A stretch of 64,000 nt of DNA from Sphingomonas sp. Leaf9. GTDB lineage: Bacteria > Pseudomonadota > Alphaproteobacteria > Sphingomonadales > Sphingomonadaceae. The notes below the pieces were generated by a model. That model did not search any database, was not told the DNA's origin, and was given only the letters and a program-made list of their open reading frames with translations. Every line of letters begins with the position of its first letter. Position 1 is the first letter of the stretch. Of this stretch, positions 1-9,468 are shown in pieces. A program made the position numbers and the translations under genes. The stretch lies in assembly GCF_001421355.1 (NCBI RefSeq), contig NZ_LMKC01000006.1, positions 124,001-188,000 of the forward strand, read 5' to 3'.

Positions 1-296
1 CCTTGAGCAGCGCCGACGCCATCCGGTTGCTCGAGGAGCGCCTCGACATTCGTCTGGTCTACATGGACCTCGACATGCCGCGCAGCCGCAAGGGCATCGA
101 GATCGCAGCCGCAATCCGTAAGCGCTGGCCTCCGATCGAGATCATCCTGACCGCCGCCTATTTCACGCGAGAAAGTGTTCAGCTTCCTGACCGGGCCGAG
201 TTCTATCCCAAGCCAGTCGATCGCGACGAGATCGTGGGTGCGATGCGTCGTTTGATGGAGCACCAGAGTCCTGCAGCAGGTGCCGGACCTGCTTAA
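1..296 (+). CDS. Response regulator receiver domain protein, 5' end outside the window
   Basis: This is the C-terminal two thirds of a CheY-like receiver. The visible 97 residues contain the phospho-acceptor region YMDLDMP (Asp at about residue 24 of the visible part), a conserved threonine in ILTAAYF, and the lysine of FYPKPVD near the end. The first codon in the window is TTG in frame, but a complete receiver needs the N-terminal acidic pair and strand 1, so the gene almost certainly begins upstream of base 1. No output domain follows the receiver: the protein stops after a short Ala/Gly/Pro-rich tail. It is therefore a single-domain response regulator, or the last receiver of a hybrid kinase. 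Confidence 0.75.
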   Translation, partial: LSSADAIRLLEERLDIRLVYMDLDMPRSRKGIEIAAAIRKRWPPIEIILTAAYFTRESVQLPDRAEFYPKPVDRDEIVGAMRRLMEHQSPAAGAGPA

Positions 297-1176
297 ATCA
301 AAGATTGTCGTAAACACTTTTGAAATTGGAACAGTGTTGGCTGTCCCAAACAATGACCATAAACTCGATGCATAGACCGCTAGCCGTCGAATGGTGGCGA
401 TATGATCGGCAAACCCTAAGTGCGAAGGCAAAGCCGTTAACTAGCCTGCTGATGCAGGAACTCGTCGGCACTTATGACGATGGCGGCAGGACGGTCATGT
501 TGACCTCGGAGGGCGGCATTGAAGGACGGCATCCTGACACATCGGCGGGACTGTTGTTTGCTCCTCGTCGCTTCAGATCATGCGCTGCGGCCCTTTTCAG
601 CTCCACACCCGACGACCTACGCTATTTCACACCGCTTCGCGATACTGCAGGCCGAGTGACTCGGTTCGAGTTTCGCGCTAGCGGCGAGGGGCAGGGGAAG
701 CGCACCCCGGCCGCTTCAGATCCTGATCTTGTTAGCGGTGTAAGCAGCCCGCAACACGATCATGACGACCTGCCCGCCGCAGCGTACGGTCGACGAACCG
801 TGCGCCTTCCGCTCCAATTTCAACTGCGAACGCATCGGTTCCAGCTGGCACCATCAGGTGCCATGCGCCGGTCATAAAAAGCTAGATTTTCCGCGACAGG
901 CGGTTGTCGTCGATCACGAAGTAGTGTGCCTGTCCGATGGCGTTGCTTTTTGCAGCAACGCAGTGTCGACTGCTTCGACGGGGACCATCGCTCCGGGACC
1001 GATCAACAGTGTCGAGCCATCGAGCTCGTCGCGGAAGTCAGCAGGGAGCATAGCTGCTATCCGGGTCAATGCGCCCCCGCCTCGTGAGCTTTTTTAGAGG
1101 TCCTGATCCCAATTGCGTGCATTGCCATTCCAATCAGCCGGGTGCGACACCAAAACTCTTTCATACGCTAACCAGG
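297..1176. other. 880-base stretch without an intact gene; probable gene debris
   Basis: No reading frame here looks like a complete protein. Two pieces look like former coding sequence. On the plus strand at about 440-700, a frame encodes ELVGTYDDGG and later FTPLRDTAGRVTRFEFRA. This resembles the beta-strand C-terminal domain of secreted hydrolases such as serine beta-lactamase-like proteins, but no catalytic domain precedes it. On the minus strand, 1051 down to about 882 reads LPADFRDELDGSTLLIGPG and then, after a shift of frame, GQAHYFVIDDNRLSRKI followed by a stop. I cannot name either family with confidence. Codon bias in the rest is unlike the neighbouring genes. Confidence 0.3.
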
Positions 1177-1962
1177 TTACTGTTTGTCGGAACCCGGCTC
1201 CGCCATCTTCCGATGCTGTTCGGCAAGCACCGATCCGGGTACGACGTTGGCGAGCACGCCTTGGATCTTGGTAGTCCAGCCTGAGAAGACGGACGGTTTC
1301 CCGCGCATCATCGCTTTCCAGCCATCGCTCGCCACGTCTTCGGCGGAACGCTTGTTCGGATCGCTGCCGACCTGCGTGTCGAGCAGGTCGCCCCGCGCAA
1401 AGAATTCGGTATCGACCGGGCCCGGCATGAGCGTGCTGATCGTGACCCCGTCCGCTTCCTTGAGTTCGTTGCGGAGCGCCTCGGTAAAACTGTCGATGAA
1501 CGCCTTGGTGCCGTTATAGACGGCCTGGAACGCGCCAGGAATGTAGCCCGCGACCGAGCCCACGACGAGTATCTTGCCGTCGTTGCGCGCAACCATGTCA
1601 GGCAGCGCGCGCTGTAGCAGGTAGATCGTGCCGGTGATGTTGGTCTCCACCACGTGTCGCCAGTCCTCGACCTTCTGGTCGAGGAAGCCATGGCCGAGCC
1701 CGCGGCCTGCGTTGGCGCACAACACGTCGACGCGGCGGCCGTTTGTGGCGGCCAATACCGTGTCGACGCCTTCGATCGTGGCCAAGTCCGCCTGGATCGC
1801 CTGCACGCTGGTGCCGAACTGCTGAAAATCGCGCGCGGCGTCGTGGATCAGCGGCTCGTCCGCGACGACGAGAATGTCGTAGCCGTCCTTTGCGGCGAGC
1901 GTCGCGAGTTCGAATCCAATGCCGGTCGATGCACCGGTGATGATGGCAAACCTGTCAGCCAT
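1177..1962 (-). CDS. SDR family NAD(P)-dependent oxidoreductase
   Basis: A 261-residue classical short-chain dehydrogenase. It shows the cofactor-binding TGASTGIG motif at residues 9-16, the NAG motif at 84-86, and the catalytic Ser136, Tyr149 and Lys153 (YNGTK). Length is typical of the family. The C-terminal third, with PGPVDTEFF after the active site and a region mentioning SGWTTKIQGVLANVVP, resembles SDRs that act on hydrophobic or lipid-like substrates, but the substrate cannot be read from the sequence. It lies 14 bases downstream of the zinc alcohol dehydrogenase and is probably the last gene of that operon, so a role in alcohol/aldehyde or redox-stress metabolism is inferred. Confidence 0.9.
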   Translation of the reverse strand: MADRFAIITGASTGIGFELATLAAKDGYDILVVADEPLIHDAARDFQQFGTSVQAIQADLATIEGVDTVLAATNGRRVDVLCANAGRGLGHGFLDQKVEDWRHVVETNITGTIYLLQRALPDMVARNDGKILVVGSVAGYIPGAFQAVYNGTKAFIDSFTEALRNELKEADGVTISTLMPGPVDTEFFARGDLLDTQVGSDPNKRSAEDVASDGWKAMMRGKPSVFSGWTTKIQGVLANVVPGSVLAEQHRKMAEPGSDKQ

Positions 1963-1976
1963 GGCGTCTCTCCTGT

Positions 1977-3158
1977 TCAGCCGTTCAGGCCGGGCTTCAA
2001 CACGATCTTGGTGTAGTCGTTCTGTTCGTCATGGAACTTCTGATAGCCGAGCGGGGCATCTTCGAGGTCCATGCGGTGCGAAATCAGGAAGGTCGTGTCG
2101 ATCTTCTCCTCGAGGATCGCCTGCAGCAGGCCGGGCAGGTAATGCTGGACGTGGGTCTGTCCGGTCCTGAGCGTCAGGCCCTTCTCCATGAACGCGCCGA
2201 GCGGCCATTTGTCGACGAACCCACCATAGACGGCGGGCATCGAGACGCGCCCGCCCTTGCGACATGCGATGATCGCCTGGCGGTTGGCATGGGCGCGGTC
2301 GGTGCCGAGGAAGGTCGACACCTTCAACTGGTCGATAACGTTGTCGACATACAGGCCGTGCGATTCCAGACCGACCGAATCGATCACCGCATCGGGACCG
2401 ATCCCACCGGTCATCAGCATCAACGCGTCGTATATATCCGTCTGCTCAAAGTTCAGCGTCTCGGCACCAAATCGGCGCGCCAGTTCCAGTCGGCGTGGAA
2501 AGTGATCGATCGCGATCACGCGCTCGGCTCCCATGAGGAACGCAGATTGTACGGCGAACAGCCCGACGGGACCGCAACCCCAGACAGCTACCGTGTCGCC
2601 GGGCTCGATGTCGGCATTCTCCGCTGCCATCCAACCGGTCGGCAGGATGTCGGACAGAAACAGCACCTTGTCGTCCTCGATACCATCGGGGATGACGATC
2701 GGGCCGACGTCGCTGAAGGGGACACGGACATATTCCGCCTGGCCGCCCGCATAGCCACCAGTCATGTGGCTATAGCCGAACAGGCCGGCCATCGGGTGGC
2801 CGTAGAGCTCCTGCGCAATGTCCTGATTGTCGGCCGGCAGCCCGTTGTCGCACGCGGAATACTGGTGCTTGCCGCAATGGTAGCAGGAGCCGCACGCGAT
2901 GGTGAACGGTACGACGACCCGTTGCCCCTTCTTCAACGTGGACTTCGCACCGACCTCGACCACTTCCCCCATGAACTCATGGCCCAGGATGTCGCCCGCC
3001 TTCATCGTCGGGATGTAGCCGTCATAGAGGTGCAGGTCGGATCCGCAGATCGCGGTCGACGTCACCTTGATGATGCAGTCGCGGGGGTTGACGATGCCGG
3101 GATCGTCGACGGTATCGACCCGCACGTCATGCTTGCCGTGCCACGCCAATGCTCTCAC
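1977..3158 (-). CDS. Zinc-dependent alcohol dehydrogenase (glutathione-independent FDH-like)
   Basis: A 393-residue medium-chain dehydrogenase. Catalytic zinc ligands are visible as Cys38 (ICGSDLH, with His43) and the GHE triplet at 59-61. The structural zinc lobe has four cysteines at about 89, 92, 95 and 103. The Rossmann glycine motif is VWGCGPVG. The extra insert after the structural lobe ([24 protein letters not shown]) is characteristic of the subgroup annotated as glutathione-independent formaldehyde dehydrogenase or threonine dehydrogenase-like Zn enzymes. The start codon overlaps the stop of the upstream SRPBCC gene by four bases, so the two are translationally coupled. The true substrate is not determinable here. 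Confidence 0.93.
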   Translation of the reverse strand: MRALAWHGKHDVRVDTVDDPGIVNPRDCIIKVTSTAICGSDLHLYDGYIPTMKAGDILGHEFMGEVVEVGAKSTLKKGQRVVVPFTIACGSCYHCGKHQYSACDNGLPADNQDIAQELYGHPMAGLFGYSHMTGGYAGGQAEYVRVPFSDVGPIVIPDGIEDDKVLFLSDILPTGWMAAENADIEPGDTVAVWGCGPVGLFAVQSAFLMGAERVIAIDHFPRRLELARRFGAETLNFEQTDIYDALMLMTGGIGPDAVIDSVGLESHGLYVDNVIDQLKVSTFLGTDRAHANRQAIIACRKGGRVSMPAVYGGFVDKWPLGAFMEKGLTLRTGQTHVQHYLPGLLQAILEEKIDTTFLISHRMDLEDAPLGYQKFHDEQNDYTKIVLKPGLNG

Positions 3159-3727
3159 AATCCCATCTCCTCGAACTGCTTGCGGTTCATCGCGGGGGTC
3201 GCAATCTCGCCCGCTTCCATCAACTGCTTGAAACGGCGCAGGTCGCGACGCGCCTGGATCGCGGGTTCGCGTTGGAACATCTTGGCGATTAGTTTTCCGA
3301 CCACGCCGGCGGGCGGATCGTAGAGAATGGTGGCAGTAACGATGGTGCCGCGCGCGCCGGCATCGCGGAACTCCACCCTCCCTGAGTTCGGCACGTCGGC
3401 GCCTTCCTCGCTCGCCCAGGCGATGAGCGCATTCGGCTCATCCGCAGTCAGGCGCGCGGTCCATTCGACCGTCGTGCCGCCGGGCGCTTTCACTTCCCAA
3501 TGGGAAGTCGTGTCGTCGGACACGCGCACACGGACGACATTCTCCATGAACGAGGGCAGGTTCGAAAAATCGCGGAAATAGGCGTATATCTCCGCCACCG
3601 GCCGGTTGATCGTGACGGCGCGGGCGAGCGCGCTGCTCCCGACGGCGTCGGGAATGGTCGCCCTGGTCATCGCGTCGGCGTTCTTCTTTGCGGCCACTAC
3701 AGGCCCATCGTCGCGGCTATCGGTCAC
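3155..3727 (-). CDS. SRPBCC family protein (polyketide cyclase/dehydrase-like)
   Basis: A 190-residue soluble protein. The START/Bet v1-like SRPBCC fold is indicated by [30 protein letters not shown] at about 34-63, followed by [17 protein letters not shown] and a late amphipathic helix around [16 protein letters not shown]. Such domains bind hydrophobic ligands, and many are annotated as cyclases without a proven reaction. The first 30 residues are charged and probably disordered. It is the first gene of a minus-strand operon with the zinc alcohol dehydrogenase (4-base overlap) and the SDR. The same SRPBCC plus Zn-ADH pair is common in soil alphaproteobacteria, often in stress-related clusters (recalled, not checked). 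Confidence 0.88.
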   Translation of the reverse strand: MTDSRDDGPVVAAKKNADAMTRATIPDAVGSSALARAVTINRPVAEIYAYFRDFSNLPSFMENVVRVRVSDDTTSHWEVKAPGGTTVEWTARLTADEPNALIAWASEEGADVPNSGRVEFRDAGARGTIVTATILYDPPAGVVGKLIAKMFQREPAIQARRDLRRFKQLMEAGEIATPAMNRKQFEEMGL

Positions 3728-3855
3728 ACCGGCCTCCGTGTTGAACGAGTTCGACCAAGCGCGCGGGCTTTGCGATCGTTCCGAGGGGGCGGCGATTGCT
3801 GATCTATATCAATATGTTAGTTGTTGCCGGTCCATTCTTCGGCTGCCCTCGGCAA

Positions 3856-4431
3856 CTATAGCTGACGGCACGCCAGCACGATCCAGCGGCCGGTTCGGCG
3901 GACCACCCGGACCTGCCAGCGCCGTTTCGTCGCGCGCAGAAAGGCGCGCTGCACCTGCCCGGCGTGCTGCGCAAAATCCGGATAGTCGACCCGGTGATGC
4001 GCAAGAACCAGCATGGCCCCGGGACGCAGCGCGCCGGCAAGGACGCGGGCGGTACGCGCCATGTCGTTGGCACTCAGATAGTAGAGCATTTCCGCCACGA
4101 CCGCGACGTCGTAGCCTTTCCGTGGCAAGCGATTGGGAACGACCAGCTTGATGGCACGGGCCCGGTTTCTACCGGACAGGGCATTGCCGACCAGCATGGT
4201 GCCGCTGTCCGTCGCCTCGGTCGCATCGAGGCGCAGCGCACGGGGCGCGATCGCCACCGAGTTCGACCCGTTGCCGGCTGCAATCTCCAACACGCGCCCG
4301 CACGGCCCCGGTCCCATGGCGTGCAAGATGGCACGACGCTTCACCGCCTCATCCCGGTTGGAGAAGGTCGACCATGGGTCGGCATCGCCAGCAAACCGGC
4401 GGTCGAACTCGGCCAGCGTGATCGGCTTCAT
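3856..4431 (-). CDS. SAM-dependent methyltransferase, NodS-like
   Basis: A 191-residue class I methyltransferase. SAM-binding motif I is VLEIAAGNGSNS at about 47-58, and VVAEMLYYLS matches the acidic/post-I strands. The N-terminus (FDRRFAGDADPWSTFSNRDEAVKRRAIL) has the DPW...E..KR pattern typical of NodS-type N-methyltransferases, which methylate the free amine of a deacetylated glucosamine residue in rhizobial Nod factors. I chose the ATG at 4431 because it overlaps the stop codon of the PIG-L deacetylase (ATGA) and the homology begins there; longer upstream frames are non-coding. Last gene of a four-gene operon. The NodS likeness is a family-level resemblance, not evidence of Nod factor synthesis. 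Confidence 0.88.
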   Translation of the reverse strand: MKPITLAEFDRRFAGDADPWSTFSNRDEAVKRRAILHAMGPGPCGRVLEIAAGNGSNSVAIAPRALRLDATEATDSGTMLVGNALSGRNRARAIKLVVPNRLPRKGYDVAVVAEMLYYLSANDMARTARVLAGALRPGAMLVLAHHRVDYPDFAQHAGQVQRAFLRATKRRWQVRVVRRTGRWIVLACRQL

Positions 4432-5078
4432 CGCGGCAACTCGACGAACATTTCGCGCGGGCGGGTGAAGGCCGCGATCTGCTGCCGGGTCATCGCAAAG
4501 CCATCGGGATCGTCGGTGATCTGTCCCGTCTGCGTACGATAGCCGCGCACCGCATGGCGCTTGGCCAACCGCTCCTGCGCTGTCAGCGACAATTTTCTCG
4601 CCCCAATAGGGCGCTGTCCGGTGGGCCAGACTGGATAGGCGATCTTGCGCAGTCCGGGACGGCGCAGGGCCGCCACGCAAGCGGCGACCGTGCGATGATC
4701 CGGGTGATCGTCCCCCTCAAACGGAACCGCTATCAGCGTCATATGGACGTGGCCGATCGCACGCGAAAGCCCCCGCCGCGCGGCGGCTGCGCGGGTATGC
4801 AGGTTCCCGTCCGGCAGGCCGAGAAACGCCACCGCAGCCGCCGCCACCCCAATCCGGTGCAGCGCGCGCCGGCTCTCGCACCGCCGTTCTGCGACCAGCC
4901 TTCCGCGTGGCCACCGCAGGCTGGACGGGTGCGACGCCGCGCCATCGGTCACCACAACCACCCGTACCGCTACGCCGCGGCGTCGCAGCCGGCGGATCAG
5001 CGTATAGGCACCGATCACTTCGTCATCGGAGTGCGGCGCGACGACCAGCAGGCGCTTCGGGGACCCCACACGCAACAT
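4428..5078 (-). CDS. PIG-L family deacetylase
   Basis: A 216-residue LmbE/PIG-L metal-dependent N-deacetylase. The zinc-binding signature PHSDDE is at 15-20, and the C-terminal histidine motif DDHPDHRT is at 123-130 (His125, His128). Members remove N-acetyl groups from GlcNAc-containing lipids, mycothiol or bacillithiol precursors, or antibiotics. The start is the ATG at 5078, which shares its first base with the stop codon of the upstream gene (TGATG); the protein ends in a four-base overlap with the methyltransferase. Its position between a glycosyltransferase and a NodS-like N-methyltransferase suggests that it exposes an amine on a sugar, which is then methylated. Confidence 0.92.
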   Translation of the reverse strand: MLRVGSPKRLLVVAPHSDDEVIGAYTLIRRLRRRGVAVRVVVVTDGAASHPSSLRWPRGRLVAERRCESRRALHRIGVAAAAVAFLGLPDGNLHTRAAAARRGLSRAIGHVHMTLIAVPFEGDDHPDHRTVAACVAALRRPGLRKIAYPVWPTGQRPIGARKLSLTAQERLAKRHAVRGYRTQTGQITDDPDGFAMTRQQIAAFTRPREMFVELPR

Positions 5079-6052
5079 CACAGGCGGACGTTCAGCAACC
5101 CGCCCGCCACCGCTGCGCCCACGCGCATGCGCTGCGCATCGGGCGCGGGCTGCCGCAGGTACATGGACAGATCGGTGATCGCGGCGGCCAGCGGGTGCGC
5201 GTCGAACAACGATGCGACGCCCACCGCCTGTTGCGCGAGTTCGATCGCCCGCCCCCCGGCGGCATAGACCGCGACCCGTGCCGCCGCGACCAGCGGCAGG
5301 CGGGCGTCGTCGTTCGCGAACCAACCGGCCGCTGCCGTGCGGACCGCGCCGGCAGCGGTTTCGACAAGGCAATATAATTCCGCGAGGCGACCCGCCTGAT
5401 GCGGATCGTCGGCGCGCCCGGCCGCGACGAGGTGCGCGGTGGTGTGGTTCAGCACCGCTGCGATCCCGCCGGCCTGCACCGCGGCAAACCGCAGCGCGCC
5501 ACCGCTGAACCACGGTTCGCGCACATAATCCCCGGGCACGCCGATCAGGTCGTCGGCCGCAATCGGCGCGTCCCGCCACCGCACGACATGGCTGTCCGAT
5601 CGCTGCATCCCGGCCACCTGCCAGACCGATCGGTCGATCGCCGGCGGGGTGCGGGCCAGATCGAGCAGCAGCAACTGACGCCCGCCCGGCACATCGACGC
5701 CGACCAGCGCGTGGCTGAGCAGCCCGGCACCGCTCGCAAAGCTCTTGCCGCCGTGCAGGCGCAGGTCGCTAAGGCGAAGCGGTTCGCCGGTCAGGTCGGC
5801 ATTCCACACTCCGAATGCCGCACCATGCGCCACCGCCGCGACGACCCGTGCGGCCTGATCCGCCGCCCCGTAGCGCAGTACGATCTGGATCGCATCGACA
5901 TGCCCCTCGAACAGCCGGCCGAGCGGCAAGTCGCTCCGCCCGGTTTCATACAGCAGCCGCAGCAGCCGCAGCAGCGCATCGTGATCAGCCGGATCGCCGA
6001 GCGCAGGCAACAGAGTCGATCGCGCCGCGATGGCGCGCCGCAGGTCGGTCAT
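5078..6052 (-). CDS. Acyl-CoA dehydrogenase-like protein, short form
   Basis: A 324-residue protein, clearly shorter than the usual 380-400 residues of acyl-CoA dehydrogenases. Recognisable parts are the middle beta-domain (LHGGKSFASGAGLLSHALVGV at about 98-118 and WRDAPIAADDLIGVPGDY) and the C-terminal helical bundle (AELYCLVETAAGAVRTAA). The usual catalytic glutamate region cannot be placed with confidence, so it may be non-catalytic or act on an acyl carrier protein. The start at 6052 overlaps the glycosyltransferase stop (ATGA). Its conserved company of glycosyltransferase, deacetylase and methyltransferase suggests modification of an acyl group on a glycolipid, or provision of an acyl donor. 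That role is inference. Confidence 0.78.
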   Translation of the reverse strand: MTDLRRAIAARSTLLPALGDPADHDALLRLLRLLYETGRSDLPLGRLFEGHVDAIQIVLRYGAADQAARVVAAVAHGAAFGVWNADLTGEPLRLSDLRLHGGKSFASGAGLLSHALVGVDVPGGRQLLLLDLARTPPAIDRSVWQVAGMQRSDSHVVRWRDAPIAADDLIGVPGDYVREPWFSGGALRFAAVQAGGIAAVLNHTTAHLVAAGRADDPHQAGRLAELYCLVETAAGAVRTAAAGWFANDDARLPLVAAARVAVYAAGGRAIELAQQAVGVASLFDAHPLAAAITDLSMYLRQPAPDAQRMRVGAAVAGGLLNVRL

Positions 6053-7062
6053 GCCGCACGCCGCGCGGCAGACAGGGCGGATAATGCCGCTTCTGCAACG
6101 GTCAGGTCGACCTGCCGCATCCCGGCCGGCGGCACCGGAACGATCCGCATCGCAAAGGCTTCGGCATTCGGACAATCGCGCGCGACACCGATCACATGGT
6201 CGGTCGTCAGCCCGATCGTTGCCGCGAACGGCCCCAGGTTGCCGGCGGCAAAGGCGCTGCGCGCGGCGGCGTGGCGGTGATATTGCCAAGCCATGTCAGC
6301 GGGATGGGCGACTTCGACGGCCGTGCCCGTCCGATCGAGGGCTCTAAGGCTTCCAGCCAGCCCGTCTGTGACCCGTCCCGACCGACGATCGGAGGTATGG
6401 ACGATCCCGGCCGCGTCGCGCCGCACCCGCATTCCCGCCCGCGCGGCATCGTCGACCAGGCGCGCGTCCTCCCCGGCCGGCAGCGGACGAAAGCCGCCGA
6501 GCCGGGCATATTCGTCAACCGACAGCGCAAGATTGGCCCCGCTGGTAAACGGATGGGTCGCCGCGGCTTCCCAAGCCACCGGATCGACCATCCGCCGCAT
6601 GGCGTGCAGCCGGTCGTAATACGCCTCGATCCGGTCCTGCAGCGCGTGCGGCCGGATGACGGTCCGCACGACCTTGCCCGCCACGACCTCGGCATTGCGG
6701 CAACCGGCGACCATTGCCTGCACCCATTGCGGGTCGGGCACGCTGTCGGCATCGGTGCTGAGCAGCAGTCCCGCCCCGTCCAGTGCGACCATGCCTAGCA
6801 GCATCGCGGCGTGGCGCGCGCGCCCGGCATTCGCGTCGGATTGCTCCATCCGCTCGATCGCCACCGGCACCGAAGCGCGACGGGCATGGTCGTGCGCCAC
6901 CGCGGCGCTCGTGTCGTGACAGCTGTCGAGCAGCAGGCACAACCGCAGGTCGACGTCCGTTCGGTCGAGGCGCTCCATCGCGGCAAACAGCTCGGGCAGC
7001 GACGACGCCTCGTTCCGGGCGGGCACGCAGATCGCGATGCGCGTCGGGCTGGCCTGTGACAT
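6049..7062 (-). CDS. Glycosyltransferase family 2
   Basis: A 337-residue GT-A fold transferase. The N-terminal nucleotide-sugar binding strand is IAICVPARNEASSLPELF, the DXD motif is DAD at 104-106 (LSTDADSVPD), and the acceptor-side motif is GEDARLVDDAARAG. There are no clear membrane helices, unlike NodC or cellulose synthase, so it should act in the cytosol on a carrier- or lipid-linked acceptor. An in-frame TTG lies just before the ATG; I use the ATG at 7062 because a GAGGA ribosome site sits eight bases upstream. It is the first gene of the operon that continues with the acyl-CoA-dehydrogenase-like, PIG-L and NodS-like genes, each overlapping the next. Confidence 0.9.
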   Translation of the reverse strand: MSQASPTRIAICVPARNEASSLPELFAAMERLDRTDVDLRLCLLLDSCHDTSAAVAHDHARRASVPVAIERMEQSDANAGRARHAAMLLGMVALDGAGLLLSTDADSVPDPQWVQAMVAGCRNAEVVAGKVVRTVIRPHALQDRIEAYYDRLHAMRRMVDPVAWEAAATHPFTSGANLALSVDEYARLGGFRPLPAGEDARLVDDAARAGMRVRRDAAGIVHTSDRRSGRVTDGLAGSLRALDRTGTAVEVAHPADMAWQYHRHAAARSAFAAGNLGPFAATIGLTTDHVIGVARDCPNAEAFAMRIVPVPPAGMRQVDLTVAEAALSALSAARRAA

Positions 7063-7380
7063 CAACGCGATCCTCTATGCATCGCGCAATACTAGTCGGA
7101 TCGATGGCCAGCGCCATTGATGCAGATCAATTAGATGTCCTGCAGTAGAAAGACAGGAAGATATTCTACCAATATTAATCGGGATCTGTAGCAAACAAAT
7201 TAATCGTATACCTACGTGCCGTGTTCGCAAATCGGATGTTTCAGGACATTGACAGAACGATTATTTTCAATCTCGATTGGTAATATCTTCAATTTGCTGG
7301 AAAATCGTGTTGATCCAGATCATGTCCGTACCCGAAGTCTGATCGGAGACGTTCGCTCCTTCGAATCTCTAGGAGTTACC
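7063..7380. promoter_or_regulatory. AT-rich divergent intergenic region upstream of katE
   Basis: 318 bases between the divergent glycosyltransferase and catalase genes, markedly more AT-rich than the surroundings. A TTGACA hexamer lies at 7249-7254, about 130 bases before the katE start, but no convincing -10 box stands 16-18 bases after it. GATATT-(2)-ACCAAT at 7160-7173 is the inverted counterpart, with two extra bases, of ATTGGTAATATC at 7277-7288, which could be a looped regulator site. The ribosome site for katE is AGGAG at 7371-7375. Confidence 0.35.
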
Positions 7381-9468
7381 ATGACCAAACCCTTCGCACG
7401 CAACGCCGGCAATGGCGGCGAGACGCATCAGGTGACCGACACCGATCATCCGGTGCTGACCACCAACCATGGCACGCCGATCAGCGACAACCAGAACCAA
7501 CTAAAGGCTGGTGCGCGCGGGCCCGTGCTGATCGAGGATGAAGTCTTCCGCGAGAAGATGAACCATTTCGACCATGAGCGCATCCCGGAGCGGATCGTCC
7601 ATGCGCGCGGCAGCGCGGCGCACGGCTATTTCGAATGCACCGACAGCCTGGCCGACATCACCGTCGCCGACCTGTTCCAGAAAAAGGGACAGCGAACCGA
7701 GGTGTTCACCCGTTTCTCGACGGTCGCCGGCGGCTCGGGATCGGTCGACACCCCGCGCGACGTGCGTGGCTTTGCGGTGAAGTTCTACACGCGCGAGGGC
7801 AATTGGGATTTGGTCGGCAACAATATCCCGGTCTTCTTCATCCAGGATGCGATCAAGTTCCCCGACCTGATCCACGCCGCCAAGATGGAGGCCGATCGCG
7901 GCTATCCGCAGGCGGCGACGGCGCACGATACCTTCTGGGACTTCATCTCGTTGATGCCGGAATCGACGCACATGGTGATGTGGGCGATGTCGGACCGCAC
8001 CCTGCCGCGCACCTTCGCCAACATGGAGGGGTTCGGGGTCCACACCTTCCGCTTCATCAATGCCGAGGGCAAGTCGACCTTCGTCAAGTTCCACTGGAAG
8101 CCCAAGGCGGGCCTTGCCTCGACCATCTGGGACGAGACGGTGAAGATCGCCGGTGCCGACCCCGATTTCCAGCGCCGCGACCTGTTCGAACGGATCGACC
8201 GCGGCGATTTCCCGGAATGGGAACTGGGCGTGCAGCTGTTCGACGAGGATTTCGCGAACTCGTTGCCGTACGACGTGCTCGACGCGACCAAGATCATCCC
8301 GGAGGAAGTGTTGCCGGTGCGCATCGTCGGGCGGATGGTGCTCGACCGCTACCCAGACAATTTCTTCGCCGAAACCGAACAGGCGGCCTTCGTGCCAAGC
8401 CATGTCGTACCCGGCATCGGTTTCTCGAACGACCCGCTGCTGCAGGGCCGGCTGTTCAGCTATACCGACACCCAGCTGTCGCGTCTCGGCTCGGTCAATT
8501 TCCACCAGCTGCCGATCAACGCGGCGAAGGGCCGCGCCGAAGCCGCCGGGTGTCCATTCCTGAACCAACAACGCGACGGCCATATGCAGATGGCGGTGCC
8601 CAAGGGCCGCGCCAATTACGAGCCGAACAGCCTCGCCAAGGCGGGCGAAGAGGCTGGCTCGCGCGAGGATCCGGACAAGGGCTACAAGACCTACCCCTCG
8701 GAGGAGCAGGGCCAGAAGCTGCGCATCCGCCCGGAAAGCTTCGCCGACCATTACAGCCAGGCACGGCTGTTCTTCCGTTCGATGGACCCGGCGGAACAGG
8801 CGCATATCGCCTCCGCACTAGTGTTCGAGCTGTCGAAGGTCAGCCTCGAGCATATCCGCATCGCGATGCTCGCCAATCTGCGCAACGTCGACGAGGATCT
8901 CGCCACCCGCGTCGCCGACGGCCTTGCCATGGACTTGCCCGAAGCGTCGCCGACCGCCGCGCCGGTGCAGGACATGGACGTGTCGCCCGCGATGCGCATC
9001 ATCCGGGGACCGCGCGAACTGCACACGCTGGAGGGGCGCAATGTCGGCATTCTGATCGCCGATGGCAGCGATGCGGGTGACCTCAAGTCGCTAAAGGACG
9101 CGATCAAGGCGGCGGGCGGCAATGCGATGACCATCGCGCCCAAGGTCGGCAAGGTCCCACTGTCCGACGGATCGACAATCGCCGCCGATGCGCAGCTGTT
9201 CGGCCAGCCCTCGGTCACGGTCGATGCCTGCGTGGTACTCCTGTCTGCGGACGCCGCCAAGAAGCTCACCAGGGAAGGCGCCGCCGTCCAGTGGGTGATG
9301 GACGCGTTCGGGCACCTGAAGGCGATCGGCCACAATGCAGAGGCCAAGCCGCTGCTCGACAAGGCCGGCGTCGAGGCGGATGAGGGCGTCACCGACCTCA
9401 CCAGCTTCGTTGAGGCCGCCAAGCAGCGCTACTGGGACCGCGAACCCAACGTTCGTACGCTGGCGTAA
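7381..9468 (+). CDS. katE: Catalase, large-subunit (HPII) type with C-terminal class I GATase-like domain
   Basis: A 695-residue clade 2 catalase that decomposes hydrogen peroxide. The distal haem histidine is in [15 protein letters not shown] (residues about 60-74), the catalytic asparagine in [12 protein letters not shown], and the proximal haem tyrosine in [14 protein letters not shown]. After about residue 530 comes the flavodoxin/GATase-like domain ([34 protein letters not shown]) found only in large-subunit catalases. The open frame extends upstream, but the ATG at 7381 is preceded by AGGAG at six bases and begins the conserved N-terminus. It stands alone, without an oxyR-like gene beside it. 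Large catalases are usually induced in stationary phase. Confidence 0.97.
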   Translation: MTKPFARNAGNGGETHQVTDTDHPVLTTNHGTPISDNQNQLKAGARGPVLIEDEVFREKMNHFDHERIPERIVHARGSAAHGYFECTDSLADITVADLFQKKGQRTEVFTRFSTVAGGSGSVDTPRDVRGFAVKFYTREGNWDLVGNNIPVFFIQDAIKFPDLIHAAKMEADRGYPQAATAHDTFWDFISLMPESTHMVMWAMSDRTLPRTFANMEGFGVHTFRFINAEGKSTFVKFHWKPKAGLASTIWDETVKIAGADPDFQRRDLFERIDRGDFPEWELGVQLFDEDFANSLPYDVLDATKIIPEEVLPVRIVGRMVLDRYPDNFFAETEQAAFVPSHVVPGIGFSNDPLLQGRLFSYTDTQLSRLGSVNFHQLPINAAKGRAEAAGCPFLNQQRDGHMQMAVPKGRANYEPNSLAKAGEEAGSREDPDKGYKTYPSEEQGQKLRIRPESFADHYSQARLFFRSMDPAEQAHIASALVFELSKVSLEHIRIAMLANLRNVDEDLATRVADGLAMDLPEASPTAAPVQDMDVSPAMRIIRGPRELHTLEGRNVGILIADGSDAGDLKSLKDAIKAAGGNAMTIAPKVGKVPLSDGSTIAADAQLFGQPSVTVDACVVLLSADAAKKLTREGAAVQWVMDAFGHLKAIGHNAEAKPLLDKAGVEADEGVTDLTSFVEAAKQRYWDREPNVRTLA

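Noticed and set aside
2031..3323. 430-codon open frame on the plus strand across the alcohol dehydrogenase gene
   Set aside because: It is antisense to a clear Zn-alcohol dehydrogenase with all zinc ligands; its product has no motifs and is Arg/Asp/His-rich as expected of a GC-rich shadow.
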